Assembly (NCBI RefSeq): GCF_030297595.1
Contig: NZ_AP028138.1
Location: 930,001 to 994,000 of the forward strand
DNA: 64,000 nt
Origin: Polynucleobacter sp. HIN7
Lineage (GTDB): Bacteria > Pseudomonadota > Gammaproteobacteria > Burkholderiales > Burkholderiaceae
Reading direction: 5' to 3'
In this document: positions 38,641 to 49,285 of the stretch, piece by piece
How positions within the stretch are numbered: the stretch's first letter is position 1
Layout: every line of letters starts with the position of its first letter
The notes under the pieces: generated by a model
Database searches by the model: none
What the model saw: the letters and a program-made list of their open reading frames with translations, nothing else
Told to the model about the DNA's origin: nothing
Program-made: the position numbers and the translations under genes

Positions 38641-39109
38641 GTTGCCAACGATTGTGCGGATCCTCGGATACGCGGGGCTCATCCCATTTATTGGGCTGGC
38701 GTTCATGGTCCAGTTAGCGGATAGCCCCAACGACCTCATCGCTCTTGAGTCATTGGTTGCCTATGGTGCAGTGATTGTCTCGTTTTTGGGCGCCTTGCAC
38801 TGGGGCGCTTGCTTTAAGACCATCGGCGAGTCAACCCAAAATCGCTGGCTTGATCATAGCGTTTGGATTTGGGGCATCATGCCAGCACTGATTGCGTGGT
38901 TGGCGATTCATATCTTTATTCCATTGGCACTACTCTTACTAGCAGCCACTTTGATCGTACAACGGGCGATTGATCAACGCACTTACGCGTACTATTTTGA
39001 GAACACTCAAATGGCCAATGCGTTCTTACGCATGCGCACTCACTTAACAGTGGTGGCTTCAGTGTGCTTGATCTGGGCGGGTCTAGCTAGCTTGATTCGT
39101 AATTACTAA
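38621..39109 (+). CDS. DUF3429 family membrane protein
   Basis: The 162-residue protein has about four to five hydrophobic helices and the DUF3429 features LGYAGLIPFIG and SFLGALHWGACF. The function is unknown. Its start overlaps the previous gene by 20 bp, indicating coupled translation, and it converges with the UPF0114 gene 16 bp away. Confidence 0.8.
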   Translation: MSTTKSELPTIVRILGYAGLIPFIGLAFMVQLADSPNDLIALESLVAYGAVIVSFLGALHWGACFKTIGESTQNRWLDHSVWIWGIMPALIAWLAIHIFIPLALLLLAATLIVQRAIDQRTYAYYFENTQMANAFLRMRTHLTVVASVCLIWAGLASLIRNY

Positions 39110-39125
39110 TCGAGTTTTTCTGATG

Positions 39126-39668
39126 CTAGTGCTTCTGGTGGGCAGCAGAAATAATTTTCTCGGTATACGCAATTGCTAATGCCGACAACACAAACGTCAC
39201 ATGAATTAGGGTCTGCCAGAGCAAGGTCTTCTCATCATAGGATGCGGCATTGATAAATGTCTTTAGCAAATGAATCGAAGAGATCCCAATAATCGCGGTA
39301 GCCAGCTTGACCTTTAATACCCCAGCATTGACATGCGAGAGCCACTCGGGCTGATCGGGGTGATCTTGCAAATCAAGACGTGAGACAAAGGTCTCCCAAC
39401 CGCCCACGATCACCATGACCAAGAGATTGGAGATCATCACGACATCAATCAATCCCAAGACGATCAGCATCAGTGCGGTCTCGGTCATCTCATTGGCACC
39501 CATCATCGTAATGAGATGAATCAACTCTAACCAGAACTGCCAAACGTAGACGCCTTGGGCAATGATGAGGCCAATATAAAGTGGGGCCTGCAACCAGCGG
39601 GACATAAAGATCCAGCGCGGCAAGGGGCGCAATTTTTTCTCGAACACAAATTCTTTGTTTTCACTCAT
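39126..39668 (-). CDS. UPF0114/YqhA family membrane protein
   Basis: The 180-residue protein matches the YqhA (UPF0114) family: a basic start with [12 protein letters not shown], three to four hydrophobic helices, [22 protein letters not shown], and [16 protein letters not shown]. The function is unknown. It has no ribosome site, and TAAAAT lies seven bases before the ATG, suggesting a leaderless mRNA. It is divergent from rarA with a 76 bp gap. Confidence 0.85.
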   Translation of the reverse strand: MSENKEFVFEKKLRPLPRWIFMSRWLQAPLYIGLIIAQGVYVWQFWLELIHLITMMGANEMTETALMLIVLGLIDVVMISNLLVMVIVGGWETFVSRLDLQDHPDQPEWLSHVNAGVLKVKLATAIIGISSIHLLKTFINAASYDEKTLLWQTLIHVTFVLSALAIAYTEKIISAAHQKH

Positions 39669-39744
39669 GGCGAGGATTTTAACGAAGTTTGTGTCATGGC
39701 CATGACGCCAGGGGCTTCCTTAAAAGTGTGAGAATATCAAGGCC

Positions 39745-41052
39745 ATGCCTAGCCTATTTGACTCCAAACCGATTGCGCCATTAGCTGAGGCCTTGCGCCC
39801 CAAGACCATCGATGAAGTGATTGGTCAAGCGCACTTATTGGGGCCCGGTAAACCATTACGCTTAGCCTTTGAAAGTGGTCAACCGCATTCGATGATTTTG
39901 TGGGGGCCGCCTGGAGTCGGTAAAACTACGATTGCTCGATTATCCGCGCAAGCCTTTCATCACTCCTTCATCGCGATCTCCGCTGTCTTAGCAGGTGTTA
40001 AAGAAATCCGAGAAGCGATTGAACAGGCGCACCATGACATGGCTCAGTTTGGTCGACAAACAATTTTATTTGTTGATGAGATCCATCGGTTTAATAAGAG
40101 TCAGCAAGATGCATTGCTACCGCATATGGAATCGGGTCTCTTCACCGTGATTGGCGCAACTACCGAAAATCCTTCCTTTGAGGTCAACGCCGCCCTTCTC
40201 TCGCGCGCTCAGGTCTATGTTCTCAAATCGCTCACTGGGGATGAGTTAAGACAACTCTTGGTGCGTGCCTGCGATCATGCTTTGCCAAGCGTTACGCTTA
40301 GTGACGATGCGAGAACAACCATCGCGGCCTATGCCGATGGAGATGCACGGCGCTTAATGAACTTGGTCGAGCAATTGCAACAAACCGTCCGCACTCAAGG
40401 TATTACTTCTGTGGATCGGACTCTGATTGAGAACACCCTCAATCTCAATGTACGACGCTTTGATAAAGGTGGTGATCAGTTTTATGACCAGATCTCAGCC
40501 TTGCATAAATCGGTGCGCGGCTCACACCCCGATGCTGCGCTCTATTGGTTATGCCGCATGCTCGATGGCGGTGCTGATCCGCGTTACCTCGCACGTCGGA
40601 TTATTCGGATGGCCTGGGAAGACATTGGTCTAGCCGATCCACGGGCGATGCAACTTGCCAATGATGCTGCGCAGACTTATGAGCGTCTGGGATCGCCCGA
40701 GGGCGAGCTAGCCTTAGGACAAGCCGTGGTTTATCTAGCGGTGGCGCCCAAGAGTAATGCGAGCTATCGCGCATTTAATGCGGCTCGCGCTTTTGTTGCC
40801 ACCGATCGCAGTCGTGAAGTGCCGGTGCATTTGCGTAATGCCCCAACCCAACTCATGAAAGACCTCGGGCATGGTCATGCCTATCGCTATGCGCATGATG
40901 AACCCCATGCCTACGCTGCAGGAGAATCGTATTTACCCGAAGGGATGGCAGAGCCGCGCTGGTATGAGCCGGTTGAGCGTGGCCTTGAAAATAAGATTGC
41001 AGAACGCATGGCCTTCTTGCGCAGTTTGGATGAGCAGGCCAATAAAACGTAA
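39745..41052 (+). CDS. rarA: RarA/MgsA replication-associated recombination ATPase
   Basis: RarA is a clamp-loader-like AAA+ ATPase that acts at stalled replication forks. The 435-residue protein has the N-terminal [15 protein letters not shown], Walker A GPPGVGKT (residues 54-61), Walker [17 protein letters not shown], the sensor [10 protein letters not shown], and the tetramerisation domain with [18 protein letters not shown]. It lies 57 bp upstream of umuDC, placing repair genes together. Confidence 0.96.
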   Translation: MPSLFDSKPIAPLAEALRPKTIDEVIGQAHLLGPGKPLRLAFESGQPHSMILWGPPGVGKTTIARLSAQAFHHSFIAISAVLAGVKEIREAIEQAHHDMAQFGRQTILFVDEIHRFNKSQQDALLPHMESGLFTVIGATTENPSFEVNAALLSRAQVYVLKSLTGDELRQLLVRACDHALPSVTLSDDARTTIAAYADGDARRLMNLVEQLQQTVRTQGITSVDRTLIENTLNLNVRRFDKGGDQFYDQISALHKSVRGSHPDAALYWLCRMLDGGADPRYLARRIIRMAWEDIGLADPRAMQLANDAAQTYERLGSPEGELALGQAVVYLAVAPKSNASYRAFNAARAFVATDRSREVPVHLRNAPTQLMKDLGHGHAYRYAHDEPHAYAAGESYLPEGMAEPRWYEPVERGLENKIAERMAFLRSLDEQANKT

Positions 41053-41088
41053 GGTATGGCCCGTTTCTGAACTAACAAAATTACTATA

Positions 41089-41108
41089 TACTGTATAAAT
41101 ATACAGTA
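41089..41108. promoter_or_regulatory. LexA (SOS) box of umuDC
   Basis: TACTGTATAAATATACAGTA is nearly identical to the E. coli LexA consensus (CTGT, 8 bp, ACAG core with TA flanks). It ends 1 base before the umuD start codon. A TATAAA within it (41094-41099) could be the -10 box, so LexA would block RNA polymerase directly. Confidence 0.9.
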
Positions 41109-41109
41109 T

Positions 41110-41556
41110 ATGAAATCCCCTGATTTAAACCCTCTGCTGTCTTCGTGCTTCGCCCCCATCCGGCGTGGATCTTGCTATCGACCCCTGATTGCTGGGCGCG
41201 CACCTGCCGGGTTTCCATCACCCGCCGCTGATCATTACGACAAGCGCCTTGATCTCAACGAGCACTTGGTCTTGCATCCGGAGGCTACCTTCTTCTTGCG
41301 AGTGAAAGGCAACTCAATGATTGGGGCGGGGATTCATGATGGGGACTTATTGGTGGTGGATCGCTCGCTTGAACCCAGTCACGGTCGCGTCGTGATTGCC
41401 GCGCTCGATGGAGAGCTCACCGTCAAACGCTTACATCAACAACGCGGCAAGATTTTGCTCTGTGCTGATAACCCCGATTACCCTGCGATTGAGATTCGTC
41501 AGGGGCAAGAGTTACAAATTTGGGGGGTGGTCGCGCACGTGATCCATAAGGTGTAG
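41110..41556 (+). CDS. umuD: UmuD, self-cleaving subunit of DNA polymerase V
   Basis: UmuD is processed in the SOS response and joins UmuC in error-prone polymerase V. The 148-residue protein has the LexA-type peptidase fold: likely cleavage at A33-G34 (RAPAGFPSP), nucleophile S69 in GNSMIGAGI and general base K106 in GELTVKRL. No ribosome site precedes the ATG; the LexA box abuts it, so the mRNA is probably leaderless or nearly so. It lies 6 bp before umuC. Confidence 0.95.
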   Translation: MKSPDLNPLLSSCFAPIRRGSCYRPLIAGRAPAGFPSPAADHYDKRLDLNEHLVLHPEATFFLRVKGNSMIGAGIHDGDLLVVDRSLEPSHGRVVIAALDGELTVKRLHQQRGKILLCADNPDYPAIEIRQGQELQIWGVVAHVIHKV

Positions 41557-41562
41557 TTATCC

Positions 41563-42858
41563 ATGCGCCCTGTCTTTGCTCTGGTGGATGGCAATAATTT
41601 TTATGTCTCGTGTGAGCGGGTCTTTAACCCTCGTCTCGAAGGCAAACCCGTTGTGGTGTTATCCAATAATGATGGCTGCATCGTTGCCCGCAGCCAAGAA
41701 GCACGCGCACTCGGCATTCGGATGGGAGCCCCCTTCTTTGAAGCCAAACATCTGATTCGCTCACACGGCCTCATTTGGCTCAGCTCCAACTACACCCTCT
41801 ATGGCGATATGAGCGCTCGCCTGATGGCTTTGTTAGGGGAGTTTGCACCTCACCAAGAAATCTACTCCATCGATGAATGCTTTTTAGATCTAACTGGTAT
41901 CCCAAATGACTTGGTAGCCCATGCCCACCAAATACGTAAGCGCATTAAGCAGTACCTAGGACTACCAACCTGCGTTGGGATTGGGCAGAGCAAGACCTTA
42001 GCTAAATTAGCAAACCACATTGCCAAGAAACGCTTGCGCTATCAAGGCGTATTTAGTTGGTCGCATTGCAATCGCCTGGAGGCCGATGCCTTAATGGCCG
42101 ATATTGAGATTGGTGAAGTATGGGGGGTGGGTCGACGCCTAAAGATCAAACTCGAGCAATGCGGTATACGGAGCGTATGCGACCTGAAATATGCCCCAAC
42201 TAGTTTGATTCGTAAACGCTTTGGTGTAGTGCTTGAGCGCACCGTGCATGAGCTCAATGGGATTAGTTGCCTTGATTTAGAGGATACCGAAGACCATCAG
42301 GCAGTGCGTAAGCACCAAATTATCTCGAGCAAAAGTTTTGGTAAGCCCGTGCATCAACTCGATGAGCTACGCCAAGCAGTAGTGAGTTATGTCACGCGCG
42401 CCGCCGAGAAATTGCGCCAACAAGGTTCGTGGTGCTCCCATCTTCTGGTTTATCTGCGCACGAATCCATTTGCACCCCATGATCCTCAATACGCCAAGAG
42501 CATGACCATCCCCCTATTGGTGGGTACGGATGACACACGCGTCTTGGCCAAATACGCTAGCGCAGGTATTGAGCGTATTTATCGTCCTGGCTTTGCATAT
42601 AAGAAAGCAGGTGTGATGTTGTTAGGTCTGCACCCAGCGGGTCAGGATCTTGGCGATCTTTTTTACAATCTGCCACAACGTGAGCGCTCATCGCAACTCA
42701 TGCAAGTGATGGATCGACTCAATCAAGAGTACGGCTCCAACACCCTGCGCCTAGCAGCCGCTGGTTTGCGTCCGCAGTGGACCATGCGCTCTTCGCAGCG
42801 CAGCCCCAACTACACCACGGCCTGGCATGAACTTGCGCAGGCATGCGCAAATCGCTAA
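41563..42858 (+). CDS. umuC: UmuC, catalytic subunit of DNA polymerase V
   Basis: UmuC is a Y-family translesion polymerase. The 431-residue protein has the catalytic aspartate in [28 protein letters not shown], the second acidic pair in [10 protein letters not shown], the helix-hairpin-helix region, the little finger, and the UmuC-type C-terminal extension. A short AAGGTG site lies before the ATG. It is cotranscribed with umuD under LexA control. Confidence 0.96.
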   Translation: MRPVFALVDGNNFYVSCERVFNPRLEGKPVVVLSNNDGCIVARSQEARALGIRMGAPFFEAKHLIRSHGLIWLSSNYTLYGDMSARLMALLGEFAPHQEIYSIDECFLDLTGIPNDLVAHAHQIRKRIKQYLGLPTCVGIGQSKTLAKLANHIAKKRLRYQGVFSWSHCNRLEADALMADIEIGEVWGVGRRLKIKLEQCGIRSVCDLKYAPTSLIRKRFGVVLERTVHELNGISCLDLEDTEDHQAVRKHQIISSKSFGKPVHQLDELRQAVVSYVTRAAEKLRQQGSWCSHLLVYLRTNPFAPHDPQYAKSMTIPLLVGTDDTRVLAKYASAGIERIYRPGFAYKKAGVMLLGLHPAGQDLGDLFYNLPQRERSSQLMQVMDRLNQEYGSNTLRLAAAGLRPQWTMRSSQRSPNYTTAWHELAQACANR

Positions 42859-42897
42859 TACAATGAAGCATCCATAACCATTGCAATTAAAGGAAAT

Positions 42898-43476
42898 ATG
42901 ATGCGCAAATTTTGGCTCTCGCTTGGTCTCGCGATTGGTATCGCTACCCTCTCTGGGTTCTCATACGCAGGACCCAAAGTAGAATTTAAGACTAATCTCG
43001 GTAACTTCGTTGTCGATCTTGACTCCGATAAAGCCCCCAAGACCGTCAATAACTTTTTGACCTATGTAAAGAGCGGTTTCTATAACGGCACCGTGTTCCA
43101 TCGCGTAATTAATGGTTTTATGGTGCAAGGTGGTGGCTTTACCACCGAGCTGGTACAAAAACCAACGCAGCCACCCGTGGTCTCTGAAGCACAAAATGGT
43201 TTAAAGAACCAGATCTACACCATTGCCATGGCAAGAACCTCGGATCCCGATTCAGCAACTGCGCAGTTTTACATCAATGTCAAAGATAATCCAGGCTTGG
43301 ATTTTCCGAATGCGATGGGAAGCGGTTATACCGTCTTCGGAAAAGTGATTTCAGGGACACAAACCATTGATAAGATTAAGCAAGTCCCAACCGGGGTTGC
43401 TTCAACCCCACGCGGTCGCATGGCCGATGTGCCCAATACGCCTGTCGTGATTGAGTCGGTTACCATCCTCAAATAA
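42898..43476 (+). CDS. ppiA: Periplasmic cyclophilin-type peptidyl-prolyl isomerase
   Basis: The 192-residue protein has a Sec signal peptide (cleaved near GFSYAG, residue 24) followed by a cyclophilin domain with VFHRVINGFMVQGGGF, MARTSDPDSATAQFYINV and FGKVISG. It assists folding of exported proteins. An AAAGGAA site lies just before the ATG. The symbol follows the periplasmic E. coli homologue. Confidence 0.9.
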   Translation: MMRKFWLSLGLAIGIATLSGFSYAGPKVEFKTNLGNFVVDLDSDKAPKTVNNFLTYVKSGFYNGTVFHRVINGFMVQGGGFTTELVQKPTQPPVVSEAQNGLKNQIYTIAMARTSDPDSATAQFYINVKDNPGLDFPNAMGSGYTVFGKVISGTQTIDKIKQVPTGVASTPRGRMADVPNTPVVIESVTILK

Positions 43477-43480
43477 GCCA

Positions 43481-45295
43481 ATGCTATTGTTAGACGATGT
43501 TGAGAGCAGTCGGGAGCAACCCACCAGTCGACTCTATCAACACGTCCAACACGAGTGGTGTGCCAATCGATTTAATGAGTTAGACACTTGTTTTGATAGT
43601 ATCGAGACCGCTCTCGGTCGGGGTCAATATGTGGTTGCACTCTTTGCCTATGAGCTTGGTTATTACTGGCAAGGCATTGCGTGTAAGCACCCTGAACCAC
43701 TGCCTTTACTCAGAGCGTGGTCCTTTGCTGAGGTCAGCAAACTTTCCAAAGAGGCGGTCGATGCGTTTTTACACGAACGCCTAACGATTGAGTCAGCGCC
43801 CAGTGGCATCCTCAATCGGCATGACTCAATCAATCACGCACGTTTTACCGAGGATATTGAGCGTATTCAAGCATGGATTGCGGCGGGCGATACCTATCAA
43901 ATTAATCACTCCTACCGGGTGTATGGCGAGGCCTATGGCTCACCCCTTGCTCTCTATGCGCGCTTGCGAGAGCGGCAACCGGGGCGTTATGGTGCGTTCA
44001 TTGAAGATGGCCATCAAGTAGTCTTATCGCAATCCCCCGAACTATTTATTCGGCGCTCTGGTGACACCTTAATAGCAGAACCGATGAAGGGCACGGCCGA
44101 TGCAACATTGGCACAGGCCAGTGAGCTAGCCAATGATCCCAAGAATCAAGCGGAGAACGTCATGATTGTGGATCTCCTGCGTAATGATCTAGGGCGCATT
44201 GCACAAACTGGATCGGTTCATGTTCCCGCACTCTTTGAGGTCAAGCAACACGGTCAGGTCTTGCAAATGACCTCAACCGTACAAGCAAAGCCACGAGCTA
44301 ATCTTCGGATTGAGGATGTGTTGCGAGCTGTGTTCCCATGCGGCTCGGTAACTGGGGCTCCCAAAAAACGCAGTATGGAGATTATTCAAGCGCTGGAGGA
44401 TCAACCACGCGGCTGGTATTGCGGGGCATTAGGCTGGTTTGATCCCAACGGAGACTTTGCGATGAGTGTGCCAATCCGCACGCTGCAGATGGATCACGAC
44501 CCACAATCCGACTCATCGTCGTTTGTCTTGGGTGTTGGCGCCGGAATTACCATAGACTCTGATGCTGATACGGAATACCAAGAATGCCAACTCAAGGCAT
44601 CATTCTTAACGAGCCTGCCAAGCGGTGTAGGGATTTTTGAAACCATCCGCTTTGATCGCGGTAGCGATCTCAACCGAATTGCAAATTGGTCAAAGCATCT
44701 CGAGCGCCTATCGAGCTCAGCTCGTGATTTAGGAATTCAATTTGATGATGATGCCTTGCAGAGTATCGTGCGAGCGGCTGCAAGGGATTTGGCGCACGAT
44801 CACATCCATCGCGTGCGGATTGATTTAAGTGCAGCCGGCCAACTATCACTATCGCATTCCATCATTGAGAAGCTCCCCGGTCCTGTTCAATTATTTTGGG
44901 CCCATGAGATTTTGCAAGATCAATACACACCACAGCAACTCACCATGCAGTCGCATAACCCCTTATTGCGTCACAAGGTTAGTGAACGTGTAATCTACGA
45001 CGCCGCCTGGCACAAGGCAGTTGAGCTGGGTGGCTTTGATGCCTTATTTATGAATGAGCATAGGCACGTCACCGAAGGTGGTCGTACTAGCGTATTGATC
45101 CGTGAAGATGTCAATGGTCCATGGCTCACACCACCGCTATCGGCAGGTGTGTTGCCGGGTGTGATGCGATCGGTCATCTTGGCCGATCCAAGCATGAATG
45201 TCCGCGAGGCCAACCTGACTATTTCCCAGGTAGCAAATGCTAATGAAATAATGCTATGTAATGCTTTGCGCGGAATGATCCCGGCTCATTTATGA
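43481..45295 (+). CDS. pabB: Aminodeoxychorismate synthase component I fused to ADC lyase
   Basis: This 604-residue protein joins two folate-pathway steps. Residues 1 to about 375 are a chorismate-utilising PabB domain (EPMKGTADA, NVMIVDLLRNDLGRIA, FPCGSVTGAPKKRSMEII). From about residue 385 a class IV aminotransferase-type domain (GIFETIRFD, NEHRHVTEGGRTSVLI, LSAGVLPGVMR) should act as 4-amino-4-deoxychorismate lyase (PabC). The frame extends to a TTG at 43451 inside the previous gene; I choose the ATG at 43481. It overlaps the Nudix gene by 4 bp. Confidence 0.92.
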   Translation: MLLLDDVESSREQPTSRLYQHVQHEWCANRFNELDTCFDSIETALGRGQYVVALFAYELGYYWQGIACKHPEPLPLLRAWSFAEVSKLSKEAVDAFLHERLTIESAPSGILNRHDSINHARFTEDIERIQAWIAAGDTYQINHSYRVYGEAYGSPLALYARLRERQPGRYGAFIEDGHQVVLSQSPELFIRRSGDTLIAEPMKGTADATLAQASELANDPKNQAENVMIVDLLRNDLGRIAQTGSVHVPALFEVKQHGQVLQMTSTVQAKPRANLRIEDVLRAVFPCGSVTGAPKKRSMEIIQALEDQPRGWYCGALGWFDPNGDFAMSVPIRTLQMDHDPQSDSSSFVLGVGAGITIDSDADTEYQECQLKASFLTSLPSGVGIFETIRFDRGSDLNRIANWSKHLERLSSSARDLGIQFDDDALQSIVRAAARDLAHDHIHRVRIDLSAAGQLSLSHSIIEKLPGPVQLFWAHEILQDQYTPQQLTMQSHNPLLRHKVSERVIYDAAWHKAVELGGFDALFMNEHRHVTEGGRTSVLIREDVNGPWLTPPLSAGVLPGVMRSVILADPSMNVREANLTISQVANANEIMLCNALRGMIPAHL

Positions 45296-45846
45296 ACTAC
45301 TGCTCCTCCTGCGGCTCCAATGTCCGCCTGCAAATACCGCCTGACGATACTCGCATGCGTCATGTCTGTGCGCAATGCGGTGAGATTCATTATCAGAATC
45401 CGCGCAATGTAGTTGGCACCATTCCCATTTGGGAGAATCAAGTTCTACTCTGTCGACGCGCGATTGCACCACGACATGGTTACTGGACTCTGCCAGCAGG
45501 CTTTCTAGAGGTTGGTGAGAGTACTGAACACGGCGCTGCCCGCGAGACCCTTGAGGAGGCAGGCGCGTATGTTGATATTGGCCCCCTCTTCTCACTTCTG
45601 AATGTGGCGCATGTTGAGCAAGTCCACCTCTTTTATTTAGCGCAGATGCGCACACCCCACTTTGAAGCGGGTATCGAGAGTTTAGAGGTCGGCTTATTTA
45701 CCGAAGCACAAATCCCCTGGTCGGAGCTTGCCTTTCCGACCGTGAAGCAGACCTTGCAATGGTATTTTGAGGATCTCCGTAGCGGTGGGATCTTGCAAGG
45801 CCGCACGCGCTCGCGTGATATTTTGCCCGGTGAGCGCATTGAGTAA
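45292..45846 (+). CDS. Nudix hydrolase with N-terminal zinc ribbon
   Basis: The 184-residue protein has a zinc ribbon (CSSC and CAQC within the first 35 residues) and a complete Nudix box, GFLEVGESTEHGAARETLEE followed by AG. Such enzymes hydrolyse nucleoside diphosphate derivatives; the architecture resembles a short NudC, but the NudC substrate motif was not confirmed, so NADH pyrophosphatase is only one option. It overlaps pabBC by 4 bp and precedes aat by 15 bp. Confidence 0.88.
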   Translation: MNYCSSCGSNVRLQIPPDDTRMRHVCAQCGEIHYQNPRNVVGTIPIWENQVLLCRRAIAPRHGYWTLPAGFLEVGESTEHGAARETLEEAGAYVDIGPLFSLLNVAHVEQVHLFYLAQMRTPHFEAGIESLEVGLFTEAQIPWSELAFPTVKQTLQWYFEDLRSGGILQGRTRSRDILPGERIE

Positions 45847-45861
45847 ATTGCATCACTGATC

Positions 45862-46599
45862 ATGAGTACCATCCCATGGCTTGGCCCAAGCGATCCATTC
45901 CCTAACCCACTCACCCAGCCTGATCCTGACCCAGAGGTGCCGGGATTGCTCGCAGTGAGTGAACGGATCTATCCTGGACAGTTAGAGCGTGCTTACCGCA
46001 GCGGTATTTTCCCCTGGTACTCCGATCATCAGCCCGTCTTGTGGTGGTCACCTGACCCGCGCATGACTCTCAGGCCCGCGAATCTCAAAATTAGTCAGTC
46101 ATTACGTAAAACAATCCGCGCATGCTTGGATGATCCAAATATGACATTGCAGGTTGATCATGATTTTCCGGGGGTAATGCGCGCCTGCGCCACCACCGAG
46201 CGCCAAGGCCAAGATGGTACCTGGATTACGCATGAGATCATGGATGCATACACAGCATTGCATGATCAAGGGCATGCTCATTGCATCACCGTGGAGCAGA
46301 ATCAGCACGCCATTGGTGGCCTATATTGCGTCTCTTTTGGGGCGATGGTGTTTGGCGAGTCGATGTTTTCTAGGGTTCGGGACTCGTCTAAGCTTGCTTT
46401 AGCAGCCTTGTGCGCATGGTGCTACGATCATGGAGTGACTTTCATTGATTGCCAACAAGAAACCGCCCATCTTCGCTCTTTGGGTGCCTTGCCGATTAGC
46501 CGCTCTGAGTTTTTAGGGCATATCGAGCGTGCGGTATCCACCCCAATCCAAGAAAAATGGGTAATGGATAAGTTCATTCTAGAGAGATACCTGCGATGA
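45862..46599 (+). CDS. aat: Leucyl/phenylalanyl-tRNA-protein transferase
   Basis: Aat adds Leu or Phe to the N-terminus of proteins starting with Lys or Arg, marking them for ClpAP. The 245-residue protein has [42 protein letters not shown] and [16 protein letters not shown], all diagnostic. It overlaps bpt by 4 bp, pairing the two N-degron transferases. Confidence 0.96.
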   Translation: MSTIPWLGPSDPFPNPLTQPDPDPEVPGLLAVSERIYPGQLERAYRSGIFPWYSDHQPVLWWSPDPRMTLRPANLKISQSLRKTIRACLDDPNMTLQVDHDFPGVMRACATTERQGQDGTWITHEIMDAYTALHDQGHAHCITVEQNQHAIGGLYCVSFGAMVFGESMFSRVRDSSKLALAALCAWCYDHGVTFIDCQQETAHLRSLGALPISRSEFLGHIERAVSTPIQEKWVMDKFILERYLR

Positions 46600-47357
46600 G
46601 CCGTGTCCATGAACTACCGATTACGGCAATCCAGTTTTATGCCACAGCACCCTATCCGTGTAGCTACATTCCCAACCAAATTGCTCGCTCGCAAGTTGCC
46701 ACCCCTACGCATTCCATCGGCGCCGATGTTTATAGCAATTTAGTGAATGCGGGTTTTCGTCGCAGCGGCTCTTATACCTATCGACCCTATTGCGATCATT
46801 GCAAGGCCTGTATCGCAACACGTATTCCAGTAGCCTCCTTTACTCCTAATCGCAGTCAACGCCGCGCTTGGCAAAAACACGCCGGATTGCAGACTCAGGT
46901 CTTAAGCCTTGCGTTTACTGACGAGCACTACCAACTCTATCAGCAGTATCAATCAACCCGTCATCACTCCAGCTTGATGGAGCACGACAATCAAGAGCAA
47001 TACACACAGTTCTTATTGCAAAGCCGAGTTAACTCGCGCATGGTAGAGTTTCGGGATGGTCCGAATGATCCACATCCCGGGCGGTTGCGGATGGTGAGCA
47101 TGATTGATGTCTTGGAGCAAGGCATTTCCTCGGTCTACACCTTTTATGATTCCAGTCAAGCAGGTACGAGCTATGGCACCTATAGTGTCTTGTGGCAGAT
47201 TGATCAGGTTCAAAAACTGGGTCTACCCTATTTATATTTGGGCTACTACATTGCACAAAGCCCTAAAATGTCATACAAGATTAAATTTCAACCACTGGAA
47301 GGATTGATCAACGATCAGTGGCAACCCTTGTTGCCGCATCAGCTTACTGATGATTAA
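46596..47357 (+). CDS. bpt: Aspartate/glutamate leucyltransferase Bpt
   Basis: Bpt transfers Leu to proteins with N-terminal Asp or Glu, the second bacterial N-degron enzyme. The 253-residue protein belongs to the arginyl-transferase fold: [16 protein letters not shown], the cysteine pair in YCDHCKAC, RYxPYC-type segment RPYCDHC, and YLGYYI near the end. It overlaps aat by 4 bp and pyrD by 8 bp. Confidence 0.95.
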   Translation: MSRVHELPITAIQFYATAPYPCSYIPNQIARSQVATPTHSIGADVYSNLVNAGFRRSGSYTYRPYCDHCKACIATRIPVASFTPNRSQRRAWQKHAGLQTQVLSLAFTDEHYQLYQQYQSTRHHSSLMEHDNQEQYTQFLLQSRVNSRMVEFRDGPNDPHPGRLRMVSMIDVLEQGISSVYTFYDSSQAGTSYGTYSVLWQIDQVQKLGLPYLYLGYYIAQSPKMSYKIKFQPLEGLINDQWQPLLPHQLTDD

Positions 47358-48378
47358 TACCTACCCGCTTGTTCGTCCCCTGCTGTTCTCAATGGACCCC
47401 GAAGAGGCTCATGACTTCTCCTTCGCACAACTAGATCGCTTAGAGCGCTGCGGACTTCTGAAAGCCTTAATTGGCAAACCCATCATCAAGCCGGTTGAGC
47501 TCTGCGGTTTACGATTTCGTAATCCAGTGGGTTTGGCTGCCGGTTTAGATAAAGATGGCAAACATATTGACGCACTTGCAAGCCTTGGATTTGGGTTCTT
47601 AGAAATTGGCACCGTGACCCCCTTACCACAACCAGGTAATCCCAAGCCGCGCATGTTTCGTCTGCCAAGTGCAAACGCCTTAATTAATCGCATGGGCTTT
47701 AATAATGATGGAGTTGATGCCTGTATTGAACGTGTCAAACGCTCTCGGTTTTACCAAGAGGGTGGCGTGATTGGTCTCAATATTGGTAAGAACGCCAGCA
47801 CTCCGATCGAAGATGCTGCTAATGACTACGTGACCTGCATGCGCAAGGTGTATCCAGTGGCAAGCTACATCACGGCTAACATCTCATCACCAAATACCAA
47901 AAACTTGCGCGATCTTCAGGGTGAAACGATGTTGCGCCAGTTATTACAAGCGCTTCACCAAACCCGTCAAGATTTAAGTAATCAGTTAGGCGTGCGTAAG
48001 CCACTCTTTCTTAAAATTGCACCGGATCTTGAGGCCGCTGATCTTAGGCTGATTGCCGAGCTCTTAATGGAGTTTGAGATCGATGCGGTGATTGCTACGA
48101 ATACCACTATTGCACGCACCGGTGTAGAGGAGCTCGAGCATGGTCATGAAACTGGGGGTCTCTCAGGGTCGCCTGTTTTGGCTCGCTCCAATCAAACGAT
48201 TTATGATTTATTTCAGGTGCTTCATAACCGTATACCCATTATTGGGGTTGGCGGCATACTGTCTGGCGAGAACGTCAAACAGAAACTCGATGCAGGCGCT
48301 AGTATGGTGCAAATTTATACGGGGCTCATCTATCAAGGACCTAAACTCATTGCAGATTGCGTCCGGGCCTTTCCATAA
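47350..48378 (+). CDS. pyrD: Dihydroorotate dehydrogenase (quinone), class 2
   Basis: PyrD oxidises dihydroorotate to orotate, passing electrons to quinone at the membrane. The 342-residue protein has the class 2 N-terminal helical extension, [25 protein letters not shown], the catalytic-base Ser region [14 protein letters not shown] and GVGGILSGE. It overlaps bpt by 8 bp, so it closes the pabBC-nudix-aat-bpt-pyrD string. Confidence 0.96.
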   Translation: MINTYPLVRPLLFSMDPEEAHDFSFAQLDRLERCGLLKALIGKPIIKPVELCGLRFRNPVGLAAGLDKDGKHIDALASLGFGFLEIGTVTPLPQPGNPKPRMFRLPSANALINRMGFNNDGVDACIERVKRSRFYQEGGVIGLNIGKNASTPIEDAANDYVTCMRKVYPVASYITANISSPNTKNLRDLQGETMLRQLLQALHQTRQDLSNQLGVRKPLFLKIAPDLEAADLRLIAELLMEFEIDAVIATNTTIARTGVEELEHGHETGGLSGSPVLARSNQTIYDLFQVLHNRIPIIGVGGILSGENVKQKLDAGASMVQIYTGLIYQGPKLIADCVRAFP

Positions 48379-48462
48379 ACATTTCATTCGCTTCTCAGTT
48401 GTTGAATTGCCTGTGTTGATTTACTATTAGATTTCACAATACGCAACGCTGTAAAAACTCAT

Positions 48463-48475
48463 TACAATCATCAAT
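48463..48475 (+). promoter_or_regulatory. Candidate -10 box for a leaderless IclR transcript
   Basis: TACAAT at 48463-48468 lies seven bases before the ATG of the IclR gene, where a -10 box would place the transcription start at or next to the A of ATG. No ribosome site is present. The -35 region is weak (TACGCA at 48440-48445). Confidence 0.45.
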
Positions 48476-49282
48476 ATGGATAGCAAGGCAACCAAAAACT
48501 CCGGTGATGTTGGCAAGACGGCAATTCAGGTCGTTGAGCGCATGATGAACCTGCTTGATTGTTTGGCCGATCAGGAAGAAGCGAGTAGCCTCAAACTGCT
48601 CTCTCAAAAAACCGGATTACATCCTTCTACGGCGCACCGCATTCTCAACGACATGGTTGCCTGTCGCTTAGTCGAGCGTGGTGATGGTGGAACTTATAAA
48701 TTAGGCTTACGGCTCTTAGAGCTTGGTAATTTGGTCAAAGAGCGTCTATCCGTTCGAGAAGCTGCTCAACTGCCTATGCGAGCCCTTCATAAGCTGACCG
48801 GGGAAACCGTCAATCTCTCTGTTCGTCAGGGTGATGAAATTGTCTATGTCGACCGTGCCTATAGTGAACGCTCTGGGATGCAAGTGGTGCGCGCCATTGG
48901 TGGTCGTGCCCCATTACATCTCACCTCCGTTGGTAAATTATTCTTGGCGGTCGATGACCCCAATCAAGTACGCGCCTATGCTACCCGAACGGGTCTTGCC
49001 GGCCATACGCGCAACAGCATCACACAGTTAGCGAAGCTTGAGAGTGAGCTTGGTAGTGTTCGTCACGTGGGCCACTCACGGGATAACGAAGAGCTTGAGC
49101 TCGGAGTGAGTTGCCTCGCGGCTGGCATTTTGGATGACACGGGTAAGTTAGTGGCAGGTCTATCACTGAGCTCACCAACCGATCGCATGCAACCCGATTG
49201 GCTCAAGGCCTTACAAGAAACTGCGCTACAGATTTCTAAGGGTCTGGGATATAAACCCCAAACCAGCTCTAAAACCGACTAG
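48476..49282 (+). CDS. IclR-family transcriptional regulator
   Basis: The 268-residue protein has an N-terminal winged helix (VERMMNLLDCLADQ, TGLHPSTAHRILND, YKLGLRLLELG) and the IclR effector domain (LTGETVNLSVRQGDEIVYVDR, HLTSVGKLFLA, LGVSCLAAGILD). The ligand and targets are not evident: it converges with the D,D-peptidase gene (3 bp gap) and has no divergent partner. The start has no ribosome site. Confidence 0.9.
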   Translation: MDSKATKNSGDVGKTAIQVVERMMNLLDCLADQEEASSLKLLSQKTGLHPSTAHRILNDMVACRLVERGDGGTYKLGLRLLELGNLVKERLSVREAAQLPMRALHKLTGETVNLSVRQGDEIVYVDRAYSERSGMQVVRAIGGRAPLHLTSVGKLFLAVDDPNQVRAYATRTGLAGHTRNSITQLAKLESELGSVRHVGHSRDNEELELGVSCLAAGILDDTGKLVAGLSLSSPTDRMQPDWLKALQETALQISKGLGYKPQTSSKTD

Positions 49283-49285
49283 TCT

